Source: an uncultured Eggerthellaceae bacterium
GTDB lineage: Bacteria > Actinomycetota > Coriobacteriia > Coriobacteriales > Eggerthellaceae
Reading direction: 5' to 3'
Length of the DNA stretch: 34,620 bases
Assembly: GCA_910588205.1 (NCBI GenBank)
Contig: CAJUQK010000023.1
Span: forward strand, 1-34,620
In this document: positions 14,217 to 21,663 of the stretch, in pieces
How the letters are laid out: the number at the start of each line of letters is the position of its first letter
How positions within the stretch are numbered: the stretch's first letter is position 1
The notes under the pieces: generated by a model
The model's input: only the letters and a program-made list of their open reading frames with translations
Told to the model about the DNA's origin: nothing
The model's database searches: none
Position numbers and translations under genes: made by a program

Positions 14217-14993
14217 ATGTTAGAGATCAAAGACCTCGTCTTCGAAGTGCCGCTGGAGAACGATCCCAGCAAGAAGAAGCGTATCATCGACGGACTGTCA
14301 CTTACCGTAGCCGATGACCGTTTCACGGTGATCACTGGCCCGAACGGCGGCGGCAAGTCCACCCTGGCCAAGCTCATCATGGGCATGGAGCAACCCACCA
14401 GCGGATCGATCACCTTCGACGGCGTAGACGTCACCCACCTACCCATAACCGAACGCGCCCGTCTGGGCATCGGCTACGGCTTCCAGCAACCAGCCCGCTT
14501 CAAGGGCATGACCGTCAAGAAGCTGCTCGACATCGCTGCGGGCAAGAAGCTACCCATGCTCTCCTGCAACGAGTATCTGTCGAAGGTTGGTCTATGCTCA
14601 GCCAGCTACCTTACCCGAGAAGTGGACAAGTCCCTCTCCGGCGGCGAGGTCAAGCGCATCGAGATAGCCACCATCCTGGCACGCGATCCGAAACTGGCCA
14701 TCTATGACGAGCCGGAAGCAGGCATCGATCTGTGGAGCTTCGATAGGCTGACCGAGACGTTCCGGGATATCCACGAGGCCCGGGAAGGCCATTCCATCGT
14801 CATCATCTCCCATCAGGAGCGCATCATCCAACTGGCTGATGAGGTAGTGGTGCTGCAGAATGGCAAGATCGTGCGCACCGGCACTCCAGAAGGCCTCATG
14901 CCCGACCTGGGTTTCGCCAGCAAGGGCATCAACGGCTGCGTGCTCTCAGAGCCGCTGGAGCTGCATCTGACCGATATCCCCACTACCTGCTAG
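14217..14993 (+). CDS. sufC: Fe-S cluster assembly ATPase SufC (minimal SUF/SMS type)
   Basis: This is the ABC-type ATPase of the SUF scaffold, 258 residues. It shows Walker A GPNGGGKST, Q-loop GYGFQQPARFKGMTV, signature LSGGEVKRIE, Walker B AIYDEPEAGIDLW and H-loop ISHQE. The ending of Walker B, EAGIDLW, resembles archaeal and clostridial SufC of minimal two-gene systems more than the EPDAGLD seen in full SUF operons. GAGGAGATACCCTT precedes the ATG. Only sufB follows; sufD, sufS and sufU are not adjacent. It should act in the cytosol with SufB to assemble Fe-S clusters. Confidence 0.93.
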   Translation: MLEIKDLVFEVPLENDPSKKKRIIDGLSLTVADDRFTVITGPNGGGKSTLAKLIMGMEQPTSGSITFDGVDVTHLPITERARLGIGYGFQQPARFKGMTVKKLLDIAAGKKLPMLSCNEYLSKVGLCSASYLTREVDKSLSGGEVKRIEIATILARDPKLAIYDEPEAGIDLWSFDRLTETFRDIHEAREGHSIVIISHQERIIQLADEVVVLQNGKIVRTGTPEGLMPDLGFASKGINGCVLSEPLELHLTDIPTTC

Positions 14994-15002
14994 GAGAACA
15001 TC

Positions 15003-15932
15003 ATGGCTGAGAACCTCACTCCGATCGATGCCGATCTGCTGGCAGAGATCGCTAACATCCATGGCATGCCGAAAGGCGCCTTCAATATCCGCAAAGACGG
15101 CCAATTGGTAGAGCGCAACTCCAGTGCCAACATAGAGATAGCCACCAAGACGGATCATCCTGGGATAGACATCCACATCAAGCCGGGCACCAAGGGCGAG
15201 ACCGTGTTCATCCCAGTCATCGTCACGGAATCGGGTCTGAAAGACGTGGTGTACAACACCTTCTACATCGGCGAAGACTGCGATGTGAACATCATCGCCG
15301 GATGCGGCATCCATAACTCCAGTCACGCCGCTTCCGAGCATGACGGCATCCACACCTTCTATTGCGGCAAGAACTCCCACGTCAAGTATGTAGAGAAGCA
15401 CTATGGCGAAGGCGAGGGTACGGGAGAGCGCATCCTGAATCCCGTTACCAACGTCATCATGGAAGAAGGCTCCTCCTGCGAGATGGAGCTGGTGCAGCTG
15501 CGCGGTGTCACCTCAACGGTGCGTGATACCAACGCTGAGCTGGGAGCCGGTGCCAAGCTGGTGCTCACCGAGAAGCTGCTCACTCACGATGACCAGACAG
15601 CCACTTCCAACATGAAGGTAGAGCTCAAGGGAGAAGATGCCAGCGTGCAGGTGATATCCCGCTCTGTGGCCCAAGACCGCTCCGTGCAGGTATTCAACCC
15701 GCTGGTCATCGGTGAATCCAAGTGCCGAGGCCATGTGCAGTGTGACGCCATCATCATGGGTGATGCGAAGGTGACGGCCATTCCAGGCATCGAGGCAGCC
15801 TCCGAAGATGCCATGCTGGTCCATGAGGCGGCCATCGGCAAGATAGCAGGAGACCAGATCGTGAAACTGATGACGCTCGGGCTCACCGAAGAGGAAGCCG
15901 AGCAGGAGATCCTGGAAGACTTCCTGAACTAA
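15003..15932 (+). CDS. sufB: Fe-S cluster assembly scaffold SufB/SufBD-like (minimal SUF/SMS type)
   Basis: This 309-residue SufB/D-family beta-helix protein partners SufC. It is much shorter than E. coli SufB (about 495) and close to the archaeal SufBD-like proteins (about 310-320). Recognisable family features are the C-terminal block CRGHVQCDAIIMGDA, then AIPGIEAASEDAMLVHEAAIGKIAGDQ and LTEEEAEQEIL. The mid-region GCGIHNSSHAASEHDGIH is typical of the minimal-system proteins. TAGGAGAACATC precedes the ATG, 9 bases after sufC. With no SufD nearby, a homodimeric scaffold is expected. The sulfur donor is not encoded here. Confidence 0.9.
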   Translation: MAENLTPIDADLLAEIANIHGMPKGAFNIRKDGQLVERNSSANIEIATKTDHPGIDIHIKPGTKGETVFIPVIVTESGLKDVVYNTFYIGEDCDVNIIAGCGIHNSSHAASEHDGIHTFYCGKNSHVKYVEKHYGEGEGTGERILNPVTNVIMEEGSSCEMELVQLRGVTSTVRDTNAELGAGAKLVLTEKLLTHDDQTATSNMKVELKGEDASVQVISRSVAQDRSVQVFNPLVIGESKCRGHVQCDAIIMGDAKVTAIPGIEAASEDAMLVHEAAIGKIAGDQIVKLMTLGLTEEEAEQEILEDFLN

Positions 15933-15937
15933 TTCTC

Positions 15938-15965
15938 TGTCCTCGGCGCGCAAGCGCCGAGGACA
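15938..15965 (+). terminator. Perfect 12-bp hairpin with GCAA loop after sufB
   Basis: Left arm 15938-15949 pairs with right arm 15954-15965 without a mismatch, closed by a GNRA-type GCAA tetraloop. It begins 5 bases after the sufB stop. No T-tract follows, so it may act as an mRNA stabiliser or as a weak or factor-assisted terminator. Confidence 0.6.
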
Positions 15966-16014
15966 GCCCCAAAAACCAAGAGCATATCCAACGAACGCAC
16001 ATTAGAGGGGGAAT

Positions 16015-16040
16015 ACTTTTAGCGCTTGAGCGCCAAAAGA
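16015..16040. terminator. Symmetric stem-loop between sufB and tRNA-Glu
   Basis: CTTTT, GCGC, loop TTGA, GCGC and AAAAG form a near-perfect palindrome with one A/C mismatch. It lies 9 bases downstream of the tRNA 3' end, with tRNA-Glu transcribed toward it. The A/T flanks pair with each other, so it could serve as a bidirectional terminator for sufCB and the tRNA. The weak T-run lowers confidence. Confidence 0.4.
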
Positions 16041-16048
16041 GGAGATGA

Positions 16049-16123
16049 TGGTGCCCCCAACGGGAATCGAACCCGTATTTCAGCCTTGAAAGGGCCGCGT
16101 CCTAACCGTTAGACTATGGGGAC
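16049..16123 (-). tRNA. tRNA-Glu (anticodon UUC), CCA encoded
   Basis: On the minus strand the acceptor arm GTCCCCA pairs with TGGGGGC. The D arm GTCTAACGGTTAGGAC, anticodon stem CGGCC/GGCTG with loop CTTTCAA, and T arm ACGGG-TTCGATT-CCCGT all fold correctly. The loop gives anticodon TTC, reading GAA/GAG. The discriminator A is followed by encoded CCA (16049-16051). It stands alone, with its own promoter just upstream. Confidence 0.95.
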
Positions 16124-16152
16124 GAGAAAGCCGTCAAACACACAGCTGTGAC

Positions 16153-16181
16153 ATTATGCCAAAGCGTTCTTCAGGTTGCAA
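16153..16181 (-). promoter_or_regulatory. Sigma-70-type promoter of tRNA-Glu
   Basis: On the minus strand, TTGCAA (16176-16181) and CATAAT (16153-16158) are separated by 17 bases. Initiation would fall about 20-25 bases upstream of the tRNA 5' end at 16123. Confidence 0.75.
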
Positions 16182-16239
16182 GGAGCAATCTTCTCGCGGG
16201 GATTCTTCACCGGGAGTGTAAATAGCTGATTACGATCCT

Positions 16240-16399
16240 TCTCTCAAAGCTTTATGATTATATAGGAACATATCTATTAGTAGACTAGTATTCTTTTACC
16301 TTGCTTGTTATATTTTCGCTGTTCCTAGGCTCGTTCCATTCGAACAGATTCGGTGGAAAGGCAGCGAGCCTAGGAACGGTTCGAACTCGGATCCGTTTT
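16240..16399. repeat. AT-rich island with 13-bp perfect inverted repeat
   Basis: This gap holds no credible gene. Bases 16240-16316 are strongly AT-rich against the high-GC surroundings. They are followed by GTTCCTAGGCTCG (16321-16333) and its perfect inverted copy CGAGCCTAGGAAC (16365-16377), separated by 31 bases that contain a further TTCCA/TGGAA pairing. TATATT at 16309-16314 could be a -10 placing initiation at the left arm on the plus strand. It may be a small structured RNA, a 3' structure of the following minus-strand gene, or an element remnant. Confidence 0.4.
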
Positions 16400-17413
16400 C
16401 TACCTGCCAGCTCTCGCATTGAAATAGGCTCCGTAAACTGCTATCTCCCACTGCTTCCGGTTATTCTTCGCTACGGTATCCAACACCAAGCCCACCGTCA
16501 GAGAGAGGGCCCCGCAGAGCACCAGTGCCACCGCCAAGAGAGCCGTGGGGAACCGCTCCACCAGATGGGTGACTGAGAACTCTACGATGACGGGGATGCC
16601 GCAGATGAGCCCCAGTATCAAGAAGATCAAAGCCAACCAGCCGAAGAATGCCATAGGCCGATAGTCTTTGAATAACGAGGCGATGGCCATGAGCACCAAC
16701 GCACCATCCTGGAATGTGGAGAGCTTCGATTCGCTCCCCTCGGGCCGATCCCGGTAGACGATAGGCACATCCAGGATGCGCCAACGCTTGTCCACCGCAT
16801 GAATGGAGAGCTCTGTCTCTATCTGGAACCCTGATGACAACACAGGCATGGTCTTCACGAAGACCCGGGTGAACGCACGATACCCTGTCATGACATCTTC
16901 GAAGGCATAACCATAGATGACCTTGATGAGCCACCGGACCAGGTTGTTCCCAAAGCCATGGAAGGCACGGTCGTTCTCTTCGCCGTAGGTGCCGTTGGAG
17001 AGGCGGTCTCCCACCGTCATATCTGCTTTGTCTTGAGCCAAAGGCCGGATGAGATCCGCTGCGGCTTCGGCGGGGTAGGTATCATCTCCGTCTACCATCA
17101 CGTAGTAGTCTGCATCTATCTCGCGAAACATCTGCCGGACCACGTTGCCCTTCCCCTGACGAGGCTCCATGCGAACACAGGCCCCATGCTCTGCTGCGAT
17201 CTTCGCCGTATCATCAGAGGAGTTGTTGTCATAGACGTAAATGGCAGCCTCCGGCAGGGATGCCTTGAAGTCATCCACTACCTTGCCCACGGTCAGAGCC
17301 TCGTTATAACAAGGGATGAGCACCGCAACGCCTCTCCCCCGACAGGCGGCCTCTACCATTTCTAGGCCGGCATCTGCACACAAAGACGGTTTCTCAGCCA
17401 TCATCCATCCCAT
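16400..17413 (-). CDS. Family 2 glycosyltransferase, dolichyl-phosphate-sugar-synthase-like, membrane anchored
   Basis: This 337-residue protein probably transfers a sugar from a nucleotide donor to a polyprenyl phosphate or similar lipid at the inner face of the membrane. The GT-A domain shows VLIPCYNEALTVGKVVDDF, YVYDNNSSDDT, RQGKGNVVRQ, and the metal-binding MVDGDDTYP. The acceptor region has MTGYRAFTR and SGFQIETELSIHA. Two hydrophobic helices follow (from about residue 253 to the C-terminus), like polyprenyl-phosphate glycosyltransferases. ATGs at 17413, 17404 and 17401 are possible starts; none has a strong ribosome site. It is divergent from the UgtP-like gene. The exact sugar is unknown. 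Confidence 0.85.
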   Translation of the reverse strand: MGWMMAEKPSLCADAGLEMVEAACRGRGVAVLIPCYNEALTVGKVVDDFKASLPEAAIYVYDNNSSDDTAKIAAEHGACVRMEPRQGKGNVVRQMFREIDADYYVMVDGDDTYPAEAAADLIRPLAQDKADMTVGDRLSNGTYGEENDRAFHGFGNNLVRWLIKVIYGYAFEDVMTGYRAFTRVFVKTMPVLSSGFQIETELSIHAVDKRWRILDVPIVYRDRPEGSESKLSTFQDGALVLMAIASLFKDYRPMAFFGWLALIFLILGLICGIPVIVEFSVTHLVERFPTALLAVALVLCGALSLTVGLVLDTVAKNNRKQWEIAVYGAYFNARAGR

Positions 17414-17493
17414 CCATGGTTATTGTGTAACGCCCAAGACATCTAGGGCATAGCCATGGATTCATTCTAAACAAATAGGCTATGATTTATGGC

Positions 17494-18807
17494 ATGAATG
17501 CAGAGATAGATAGCCCGACCGGCCTTGCGAAGGCGGATGACATTCCTGCAGAGCCCTTAGCAGCGTCCACCAAACCGCTGAAGGTGCTCATCGTCCATGC
17601 CTCAGTGGGATCAGGCCACCGCTCTGCCGCCTACGCCATTGCTGATGCGTTCAAGATCATAGATGCCGAAGGAGGCGATGGCGGGCGTCCCATCCATACG
17701 GAAGTGCTGGATATCCTGGAGTTCGGGCGCATCGTCTTCAACGGCGATAATACGGCCTCCATGTTCACCGGTGTCACCCGTCCCTACTATGACCTGACTT
17801 GGCGCTACACGCTCACCGGCAGACTGCTCTGGGCCGGAGGCACCATCTGGGCACGCATCATGTATCCGAAGTTCGTGGAATACGTGAATCAAGAGAAGCC
17901 CGATGCCATCATCTGCACCCATATCACAGCAGCGAATGTAGCGGTCAGCGCCCGCATGATCCTGCGCGAGGCATTCCCCATCATCTGCGTACCCACTGAT
18001 TATGAGGTGGAGGGTCTGTGGCCACATCTGCATACGGATCTCTTCTGTGTTGCCAACGAGCATATGGCAGAAACACTGCGTCCACGAAAGGTGCCCGAGA
18101 AGCGCATCTGCGTAACGGGCATCCCCGCTGCCCCCGACTTCGCTCGGGAATACGACCGCGAAGCCACGCGCACAGAGCTTGGGCTGCCCCAGGATAAGCA
18201 AGTCGTGCTCTTCCTGGCAGGGGCTACGCTGCCGCGGCCCTACATCCATTTCCGTCGCGCCACCGATGAGCTGCTCCCCTTCATGCACCGCTTCAAGGAG
18301 ATGCATTTCGTCATCGTAGCGGGCAAAGACGCTGATTACGAGGCAACGCTCAAGCGGCTCGTGAAGGATCACGACCTCTCGAACGTAACGGTACTCGGCT
18401 ATGTCAATGGCATGGCAGCCCTCATGAGCGCCTCTGATCTCATCGTCTGCAAGTCAGGAGGCCTCACCACCACCGAGTGCCTTTGCGTAGATGTGCCCAT
18501 GATCTTGCTGGGACGTGCCTATGGCCAGGAGAAGGCCAATGTGTCCATGCTGACCTCAACGGGAGCAGCCTTCCACGTGACCACCACTCGAGAGCTCTAT
18601 GATCTGCTGCTGCAGATAGAGGCTCACCCCCAAATGACCGAAGCGATCAAGTACAACGCAGAGCTCATTCGCCGTCCCGATGCGGCCATGGAGATAGCGA
18701 AGACCACCCTGGCTGCCGTCCACGGTACACCCCAAGCCGATGAGAGCCTGTATCGGAAGCATTTCCTGCACTTCTACTGGGGCAGGAAGCCCGCCCACAC
18801 CCGCTAG
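17494..18807 (+). CDS. UgtP/MGDG-synthase-type diacylglycerol glycosyltransferase
   Basis: This is a cytosolic or membrane-associated GT-B enzyme of about 437 residues that probably adds glucose or galactose to diacylglycerol. The N-terminal domain has VLIVHASVGSGHRSAAYAIADAF, the signature of MGDG synthase/UgtP. The C-terminal GT28 domain has VLGYVNGMAALMSASDLIVCKSGGLTTTECL, with the nucleotide-binding GG-TT-E pattern, and ILLGRAYGQEKANV. The ATG at 17494 is preferred because TATGAT at 17481-17486 would start transcription at about that base, and no ribosome site precedes it. The in-frame ATG at 17482 lies inside that hexamer. Glycolipids of this type are common in Gram-positive membranes. 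Confidence 0.88.
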   Translation: MNAEIDSPTGLAKADDIPAEPLAASTKPLKVLIVHASVGSGHRSAAYAIADAFKIIDAEGGDGGRPIHTEVLDILEFGRIVFNGDNTASMFTGVTRPYYDLTWRYTLTGRLLWAGGTIWARIMYPKFVEYVNQEKPDAIICTHITAANVAVSARMILREAFPIICVPTDYEVEGLWPHLHTDLFCVANEHMAETLRPRKVPEKRICVTGIPAAPDFAREYDREATRTELGLPQDKQVVLFLAGATLPRPYIHFRRATDELLPFMHRFKEMHFVIVAGKDADYEATLKRLVKDHDLSNVTVLGYVNGMAALMSASDLIVCKSGGLTTTECLCVDVPMILLGRAYGQEKANVSMLTSTGAAFHVTTTRELYDLLLQIEAHPQMTEAIKYNAELIRRPDAAMEIAKTTLAAVHGTPQADESLYRKHFLHFYWGRKPAHTR

Positions 18808-18862
18808 GGCATCCCCATTCAGATCGATCCCTACGAGTAGTACTGCGCTCTCTGTTTTCGTA

Positions 18863-18884
18863 GGGGCCGAACGCATTCGGCCCC
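18863..18884 (+). terminator. GC-rich hairpin after the UgtP-like gene
   Basis: GGGGCCGAA (18863-18871) pairs perfectly with TTCGGCCCC (18876-18884) around CGCA. There is no T-tract. Its flank CGTAGGGGC is the same as that of the hairpin near 108-127 read on the minus strand, so it may be one copy of a dispersed palindromic repeat that also acts as a 3' structure. Confidence 0.45.
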
Positions 18885-18932
18885 CATTGCGCATGGTCTT
18901 CCCGCAATGCGTCTCTTCCGATGTCATCCACG

Positions 18933-18957
18933 AAAAAGGCCCCGCCGAAGCGGAGCC
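18933..18957 (-). terminator. Rho-independent terminator of infC-rpmI-rplT
   Basis: On the minus strand GGCTCCGC pairs with GCGGGGCC (one G-U pair) around a TTCG tetraloop, followed by TTTTT at 18933-18937. It lies 30 bases after the rplT stop. Confidence 0.85.
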
Positions 18958-18987
18958 TTCCAACAACTGTTATTCGTGCCACGAACC

Positions 18988-19341
18988 TTAGAGTGCAGCC
19001 TTCGCCACCTCTGCCACCGCGGCGAACGCCTCTGGGTCAGATACTGCCATATCAGCCAGCACCTTGCGGTCTAACTCCACCCCAGCCTTCTTGAGACCGT
19101 TCATGAAGACGGAATAGGACATCCCGTTCAGACGGGCGGCTGCATTGATGCGAGTGATCCAGAGCCTGCGGATGTCGCGCTTCTTATTGCGACGATCCCG
19201 GTACTGGTACTGCATGGAATGCTGTACCTGCTCCTTCGCTTTGGTGTAATGGCGAGAGCGCGCACCGTAGTAGCCCCTTGCCGCCTTCAGTACCTTACGA
19301 CGCTTCTTACGAGCGCTGACAGAACGCTTCACACGTGCCAT
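18988..19341 (-). CDS. rplT: 50S ribosomal protein L20
   Basis: This is a 117-residue large-subunit protein that binds 23S rRNA early in assembly. The sequence VKRSVSARKKRRKVLKAARG and the block RRNKKRDIRRLWITRINAAA are diagnostic. AGGAGTTAGATC precedes the ATG. It is the last gene of the infC operon, 25 bases after rpmI. In several bacteria L20 represses this operon by binding its leader; a comparable leader is present here, but no L20 site was demonstrated. Confidence 0.98.
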   Translation of the reverse strand: MARVKRSVSARKKRRKVLKAARGYYGARSRHYTKAKEQVQHSMQYQYRDRRNKKRDIRRLWITRINAAARLNGMSYSVFMNGLKKAGVELDRKVLADMAVSDPEAFAAVAEVAKAAL

Positions 19342-19366
19342 GATCTAACTCCTAACCGATAACGGA

Positions 19367-19564
19367 CTAGCGAAGGCCCAGATTGCGGGCCACGACTTTC
19401 TCATCAGCTTTCGCAACCTCGGTCTCGTGACGCATGTTGCGGACGCGCTTGGGGCTCTTCTTCGCCTTGATATGGCTCCTGAAGGCCTTAGCGCGCATGA
19501 TCTTGCCAGAACCAGTGACACGGAAACGCTTCGCGGTGCCGCGGTGAGTCTTCATCTTCGGCAT
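19367..19564 (-). CDS. rpmI: 50S ribosomal protein L35
   Basis: This is a 65-residue basic protein of the large subunit. MPKMKTHRGTAKRFRVTGSGK and AKKSPKRVRN are the standard L35 signature. Its ATG follows the infC stop codon directly (TAAATG), with the ribosome site AAAGGA inside the end of infC, so translation is probably coupled to infC. Confidence 0.98.
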   Translation of the reverse strand: MPKMKTHRGTAKRFRVTGSGKIMRAKAFRSHIKAKKSPKRVRNMRHETEVAKADEKVVARNLGLR

Positions 19565-20128
19565 TTACTCGTCCTTTCCTTCGGGCTTCTCAGCTTCTTT
19601 CTTCTTCTTCATGTTCTGCGGAAGGGGAGCGATCAGCATATGCATGTTGCGCCCTTCCATCTTCGGCTGATTCTCGATCACAGCCACGTCCTTGAGGTCA
19701 TCAGCCAGACGCTCGAGGATAGACAGGCCTTGCTCAGGATGGGCCATCTCACGGCCACGGAACATGATGGTGATCTTCACCTTGTTCCCTGCGCTCAAGA
19801 AGCGAAGCACATGCTTCTTCTTGGTGGTATAGTCACCTACGTCGATCTTCGGCCGGAACTTCATCTCCTTGATCTCGATCTTCGTCTGGTTCTTGCGCGC
19901 CTGCTTCGCCTTGATGGCTTGATCGTATTTGAACTTGCCGTAATCCATGACACGGCAGACCGGCGGCTCAGCGTTGGGTGCTATCTCTACCAGATCGAGC
20001 CCTGCGGCATCGGCGATGCCCTGGGCCTGCTCCAAGCTGAAGACGCCCATCTGATTGCCGTCGTAATCGATCAGCCTGCATTCGCGGACGTTGATCTCGT
20101 CGTTGAGCCTTGGCTCTTGAGCGGCTAT
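19565..20128 (-). CDS. infC: Translation initiation factor IF-3, apparent AUA start codon
   Basis: IF-3 keeps ribosomal subunits apart and checks start-codon choice. RLNDEINVRECRLIDYDG opens the N-domain, NAEPPVCRVMDYGKFKYDQ and the lysine-rich linker follow, and the C-domain has MFRGREMAHPEQG and MEGRNMHML. The reading frame is open to 20269, but it crosses a terminator. An ATG at 20152 lies 8 bases after the T-run and lacks any ribosome site. A near-perfect AAGGAGGTG ends 7 bases before an in-frame ATA at 20128-20126, giving a 187-residue protein whose N-terminus matches B. subtilis IF-3 in length. Non-AUG infC starts (AUU in E. coli) are a known autoregulatory device. The start choice is inference; gene identity is secure. 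Confidence 0.95.
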   Translation of the reverse strand: MAAQEPRLNDEINVRECRLIDYDGNQMGVFSLEQAQGIADAAGLDLVEIAPNAEPPVCRVMDYGKFKYDQAIKAKQARKNQTKIEIKEMKFRPKIDVGDYTTKKKHVLRFLSAGNKVKITIMFRGREMAHPEQGLSILERLADDLKDVAVIENQPKMEGRNMHMLIAPLPQNMKKKKEAEKPEGKDE

Positions 20129-20160
20129 ATCGCCCACCTCCTTCTTGCGCATGAGCGCAA

Positions 20161-20185
20161 TAAAAAACCCGCAAGCGCATGCGGG
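20161..20185 (-). terminator. Intrinsic terminator (attenuator) in the infC leader
   Basis: On the minus strand CCCGCA (20185-20180) pairs with TGCGGG (20173-20168) and is followed by TTTTTTA. It sits 32 bases before the proposed AUA start. About 150 bases of leader precede it. Leader bases complementary to GCGCATG at 20175-20181 occur at 20267-20273, so an alternative pairing could disrupt the terminator. Confidence 0.75.
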
Positions 20186-20379
20186 CTGTGATGTTGATGT
20201 GCATTGCGAACGAACCCGAAGGCTGTCCGCCACGCTTCGATATTCACAGGACCCATCAGCTGCCATCATGCGCCGAAACAGGTGGAAGGGCGCTTCACCC
20301 TTCGCTTGTTCAAAATAGCCTGTGTAGTTTAGACGAAGCCTGCACAGATGGCAAGCACCTCGTTAGCAACGCGGAGATC

Positions 20380-21303
20380 CTATCCCACGTAGATGGCGAT
20401 GGTGCGGATGGTATCTACCAGATTGCCCGTGGCATTAGCCATGGAATAATCATAGGTGAGCAGCGCAGACCACGGAAGCTCCTGACCGTTGGCCTGGCCA
20501 GTACCTGAGAAGGTATAGCTCTCCTTGGTGAGAGTGGTGCCATCGCTGGCATAGGTGGAGTAGGCCATCTTATCCTGAGGCAGCGTGACCGCGCCCTGGG
20601 CTACGGCAAGCCCCGCTTCCTCCAGCGTCTTCTCTATGACATTTTCCTTCGTGATGATGTCTGAGAAGCTGAGGGAACCATAGCCGAGCGAAGACGTACT
20701 GGAACTGTAGCCAGCGCGGATGATCGTGCCCTCCTCATTCAGGCTGAGCGTCACCGTAGGCGTACCACCCTTGGAATCAGCCGGTTCATCGGCCAAGGCG
20801 ATGCGCACCTCTTGCTTCACCGGGTTACCCTCTTCATTCAGCGGCACAGCCGACGTCACGCGGGCCCCATGCTGGAGCGCTTGAATGGCTGCATCTTGAG
20901 TAGAGCCCAGAAGCGCCACCAGATTCGGCACGGTGGTCTTCTTGGAGGTGGTTGCTGACGCATCTTTGGTGGCCTGTTCAGTGCTGGTGGATGCAGCATC
21001 TTCTGCTATCTGAGCCTGCTGCACGGCAGATGTCTGAGCAGTCTGATAGAGCTGCCAAACCAGGAAGCCCGCTCCCACGATCAAGAGCACCAAGACAACG
21101 ATCACCGCTATGAGGATCTTGCGCATGCGCGCTGACTTCTGGATATAGGCCGCCTGACCCTGACGCGCATGGCTGCCCTTGGCCTTCTTGCCGACCTCTT
21201 CCTCGGGCTCCTCGGAAAGGGTCACTATCTGAGGGACGTCAGGTAGATCCAGATCTTGTCCATCAAAAGCAGCGGAAGGACGGGTGTCTTTGCTGTCTTT
21301 CAT
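20380..21303 (-). CDS. Membrane-anchored protein with PASTA-like extracellular segment, unknown function
   Basis: The 307-residue protein has an acidic then basic cytoplasmic N-terminus (about 60 residues) and one strong transmembrane helix (KILIAVIVVLVLLIVGAGFLV, residues about 62-82). A low-complexity Ser/Thr/Ala linker follows, then an extracellular region. TVPNLVALLGSTQDAAIQAL resembles the start of a PASTA domain, but it is a single weak match. The C-terminal half (from SYTFSGTG onward) is not recognised. It is the third gene of a minus-strand unit after the M16 protease and the 97-residue membrane protein. A role at the cell wall is plausible from topology only. Confidence 0.75.
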   Translation of the reverse strand: MKDSKDTRPSAAFDGQDLDLPDVPQIVTLSEEPEEEVGKKAKGSHARQGQAAYIQKSARMRKILIAVIVVLVLLIVGAGFLVWQLYQTAQTSAVQQAQIAEDAASTSTEQATKDASATTSKKTTVPNLVALLGSTQDAAIQALQHGARVTSAVPLNEEGNPVKQEVRIALADEPADSKGGTPTVTLSLNEEGTIIRAGYSSSTSSLGYGSLSFSDIITKENVIEKTLEEAGLAVAQGAVTLPQDKMAYSTYASDGTTLTKESYTFSGTGQANGQELPWSALLTYDYSMANATGNLVDTIRTIAIYVG

Positions 21304-21339
21304 CTGCTGTCCTTTTCGTCAATATCATTTCAGCTAGGT

Positions 21340-21633
21340 TTATGAGAAGAACGCATACCAAACGGCGAAGGCTATTATAGCGAGAAGTGCCAGGATGATG
21401 ACCGCCAACTGGGTCTTCGGCATCCTGGAACCCTTGATATCCTCCAGCGTGGTGCCCTGACGAGACTGGCTGGAAGCCCTCTTGGGCCGATCAGGCCTTA
21501 CCGGAGGGGTGAGGTCCTCCTGGTCACGAGACTCCTTTTCTGGCACCTCCCGAGGCGCACCGGCATGGATGACCACCTCGGGCTCTTCAACAGGAGCAAC
21601 CTTGATATGTTTGAATCCGTTAGCCTCCGTCAT
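21340..21633 (-). CDS. Small tail-anchored membrane protein, unknown function
   Basis: This is a 97-residue protein with a charged, Pro/Glu/Arg-rich soluble part and a single hydrophobic helix at the very C-terminus (LAVIILALLAIIAFAVWYAFF). The topology suggests a cytoplasmic domain anchored by its tail. No family was recognised. GAGGAGGACCC precedes the ATG, 30 bases after the M16 protease stop, and 36 bases separate it from the next gene, so an operon is likely. Confidence 0.75.
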   Translation of the reverse strand: MTEANGFKHIKVAPVEEPEVVIHAGAPREVPEKESRDQEDLTPPVRPDRPKRASSQSRQGTTLEDIKGSRMPKTQLAVIILALLAIIAFAVWYAFFS

Positions 21634-21663
21634 GGGTCCTCCTCGGAGCTTGCCCGAAAGGCA

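Noticed and set aside
18863..18884. Rho-independent terminator of the UgtP-like gene in the strict sense
   Set aside because: The hairpin is perfect but lacks a T-tract, so it is listed only as a possible 3' structure.
20129..20269. N-terminal extension of IF-3 to the ATG at 20269
   Set aside because: The extension would be translated across the terminator hairpin and T-run and resembles no IF-3 N-terminus.
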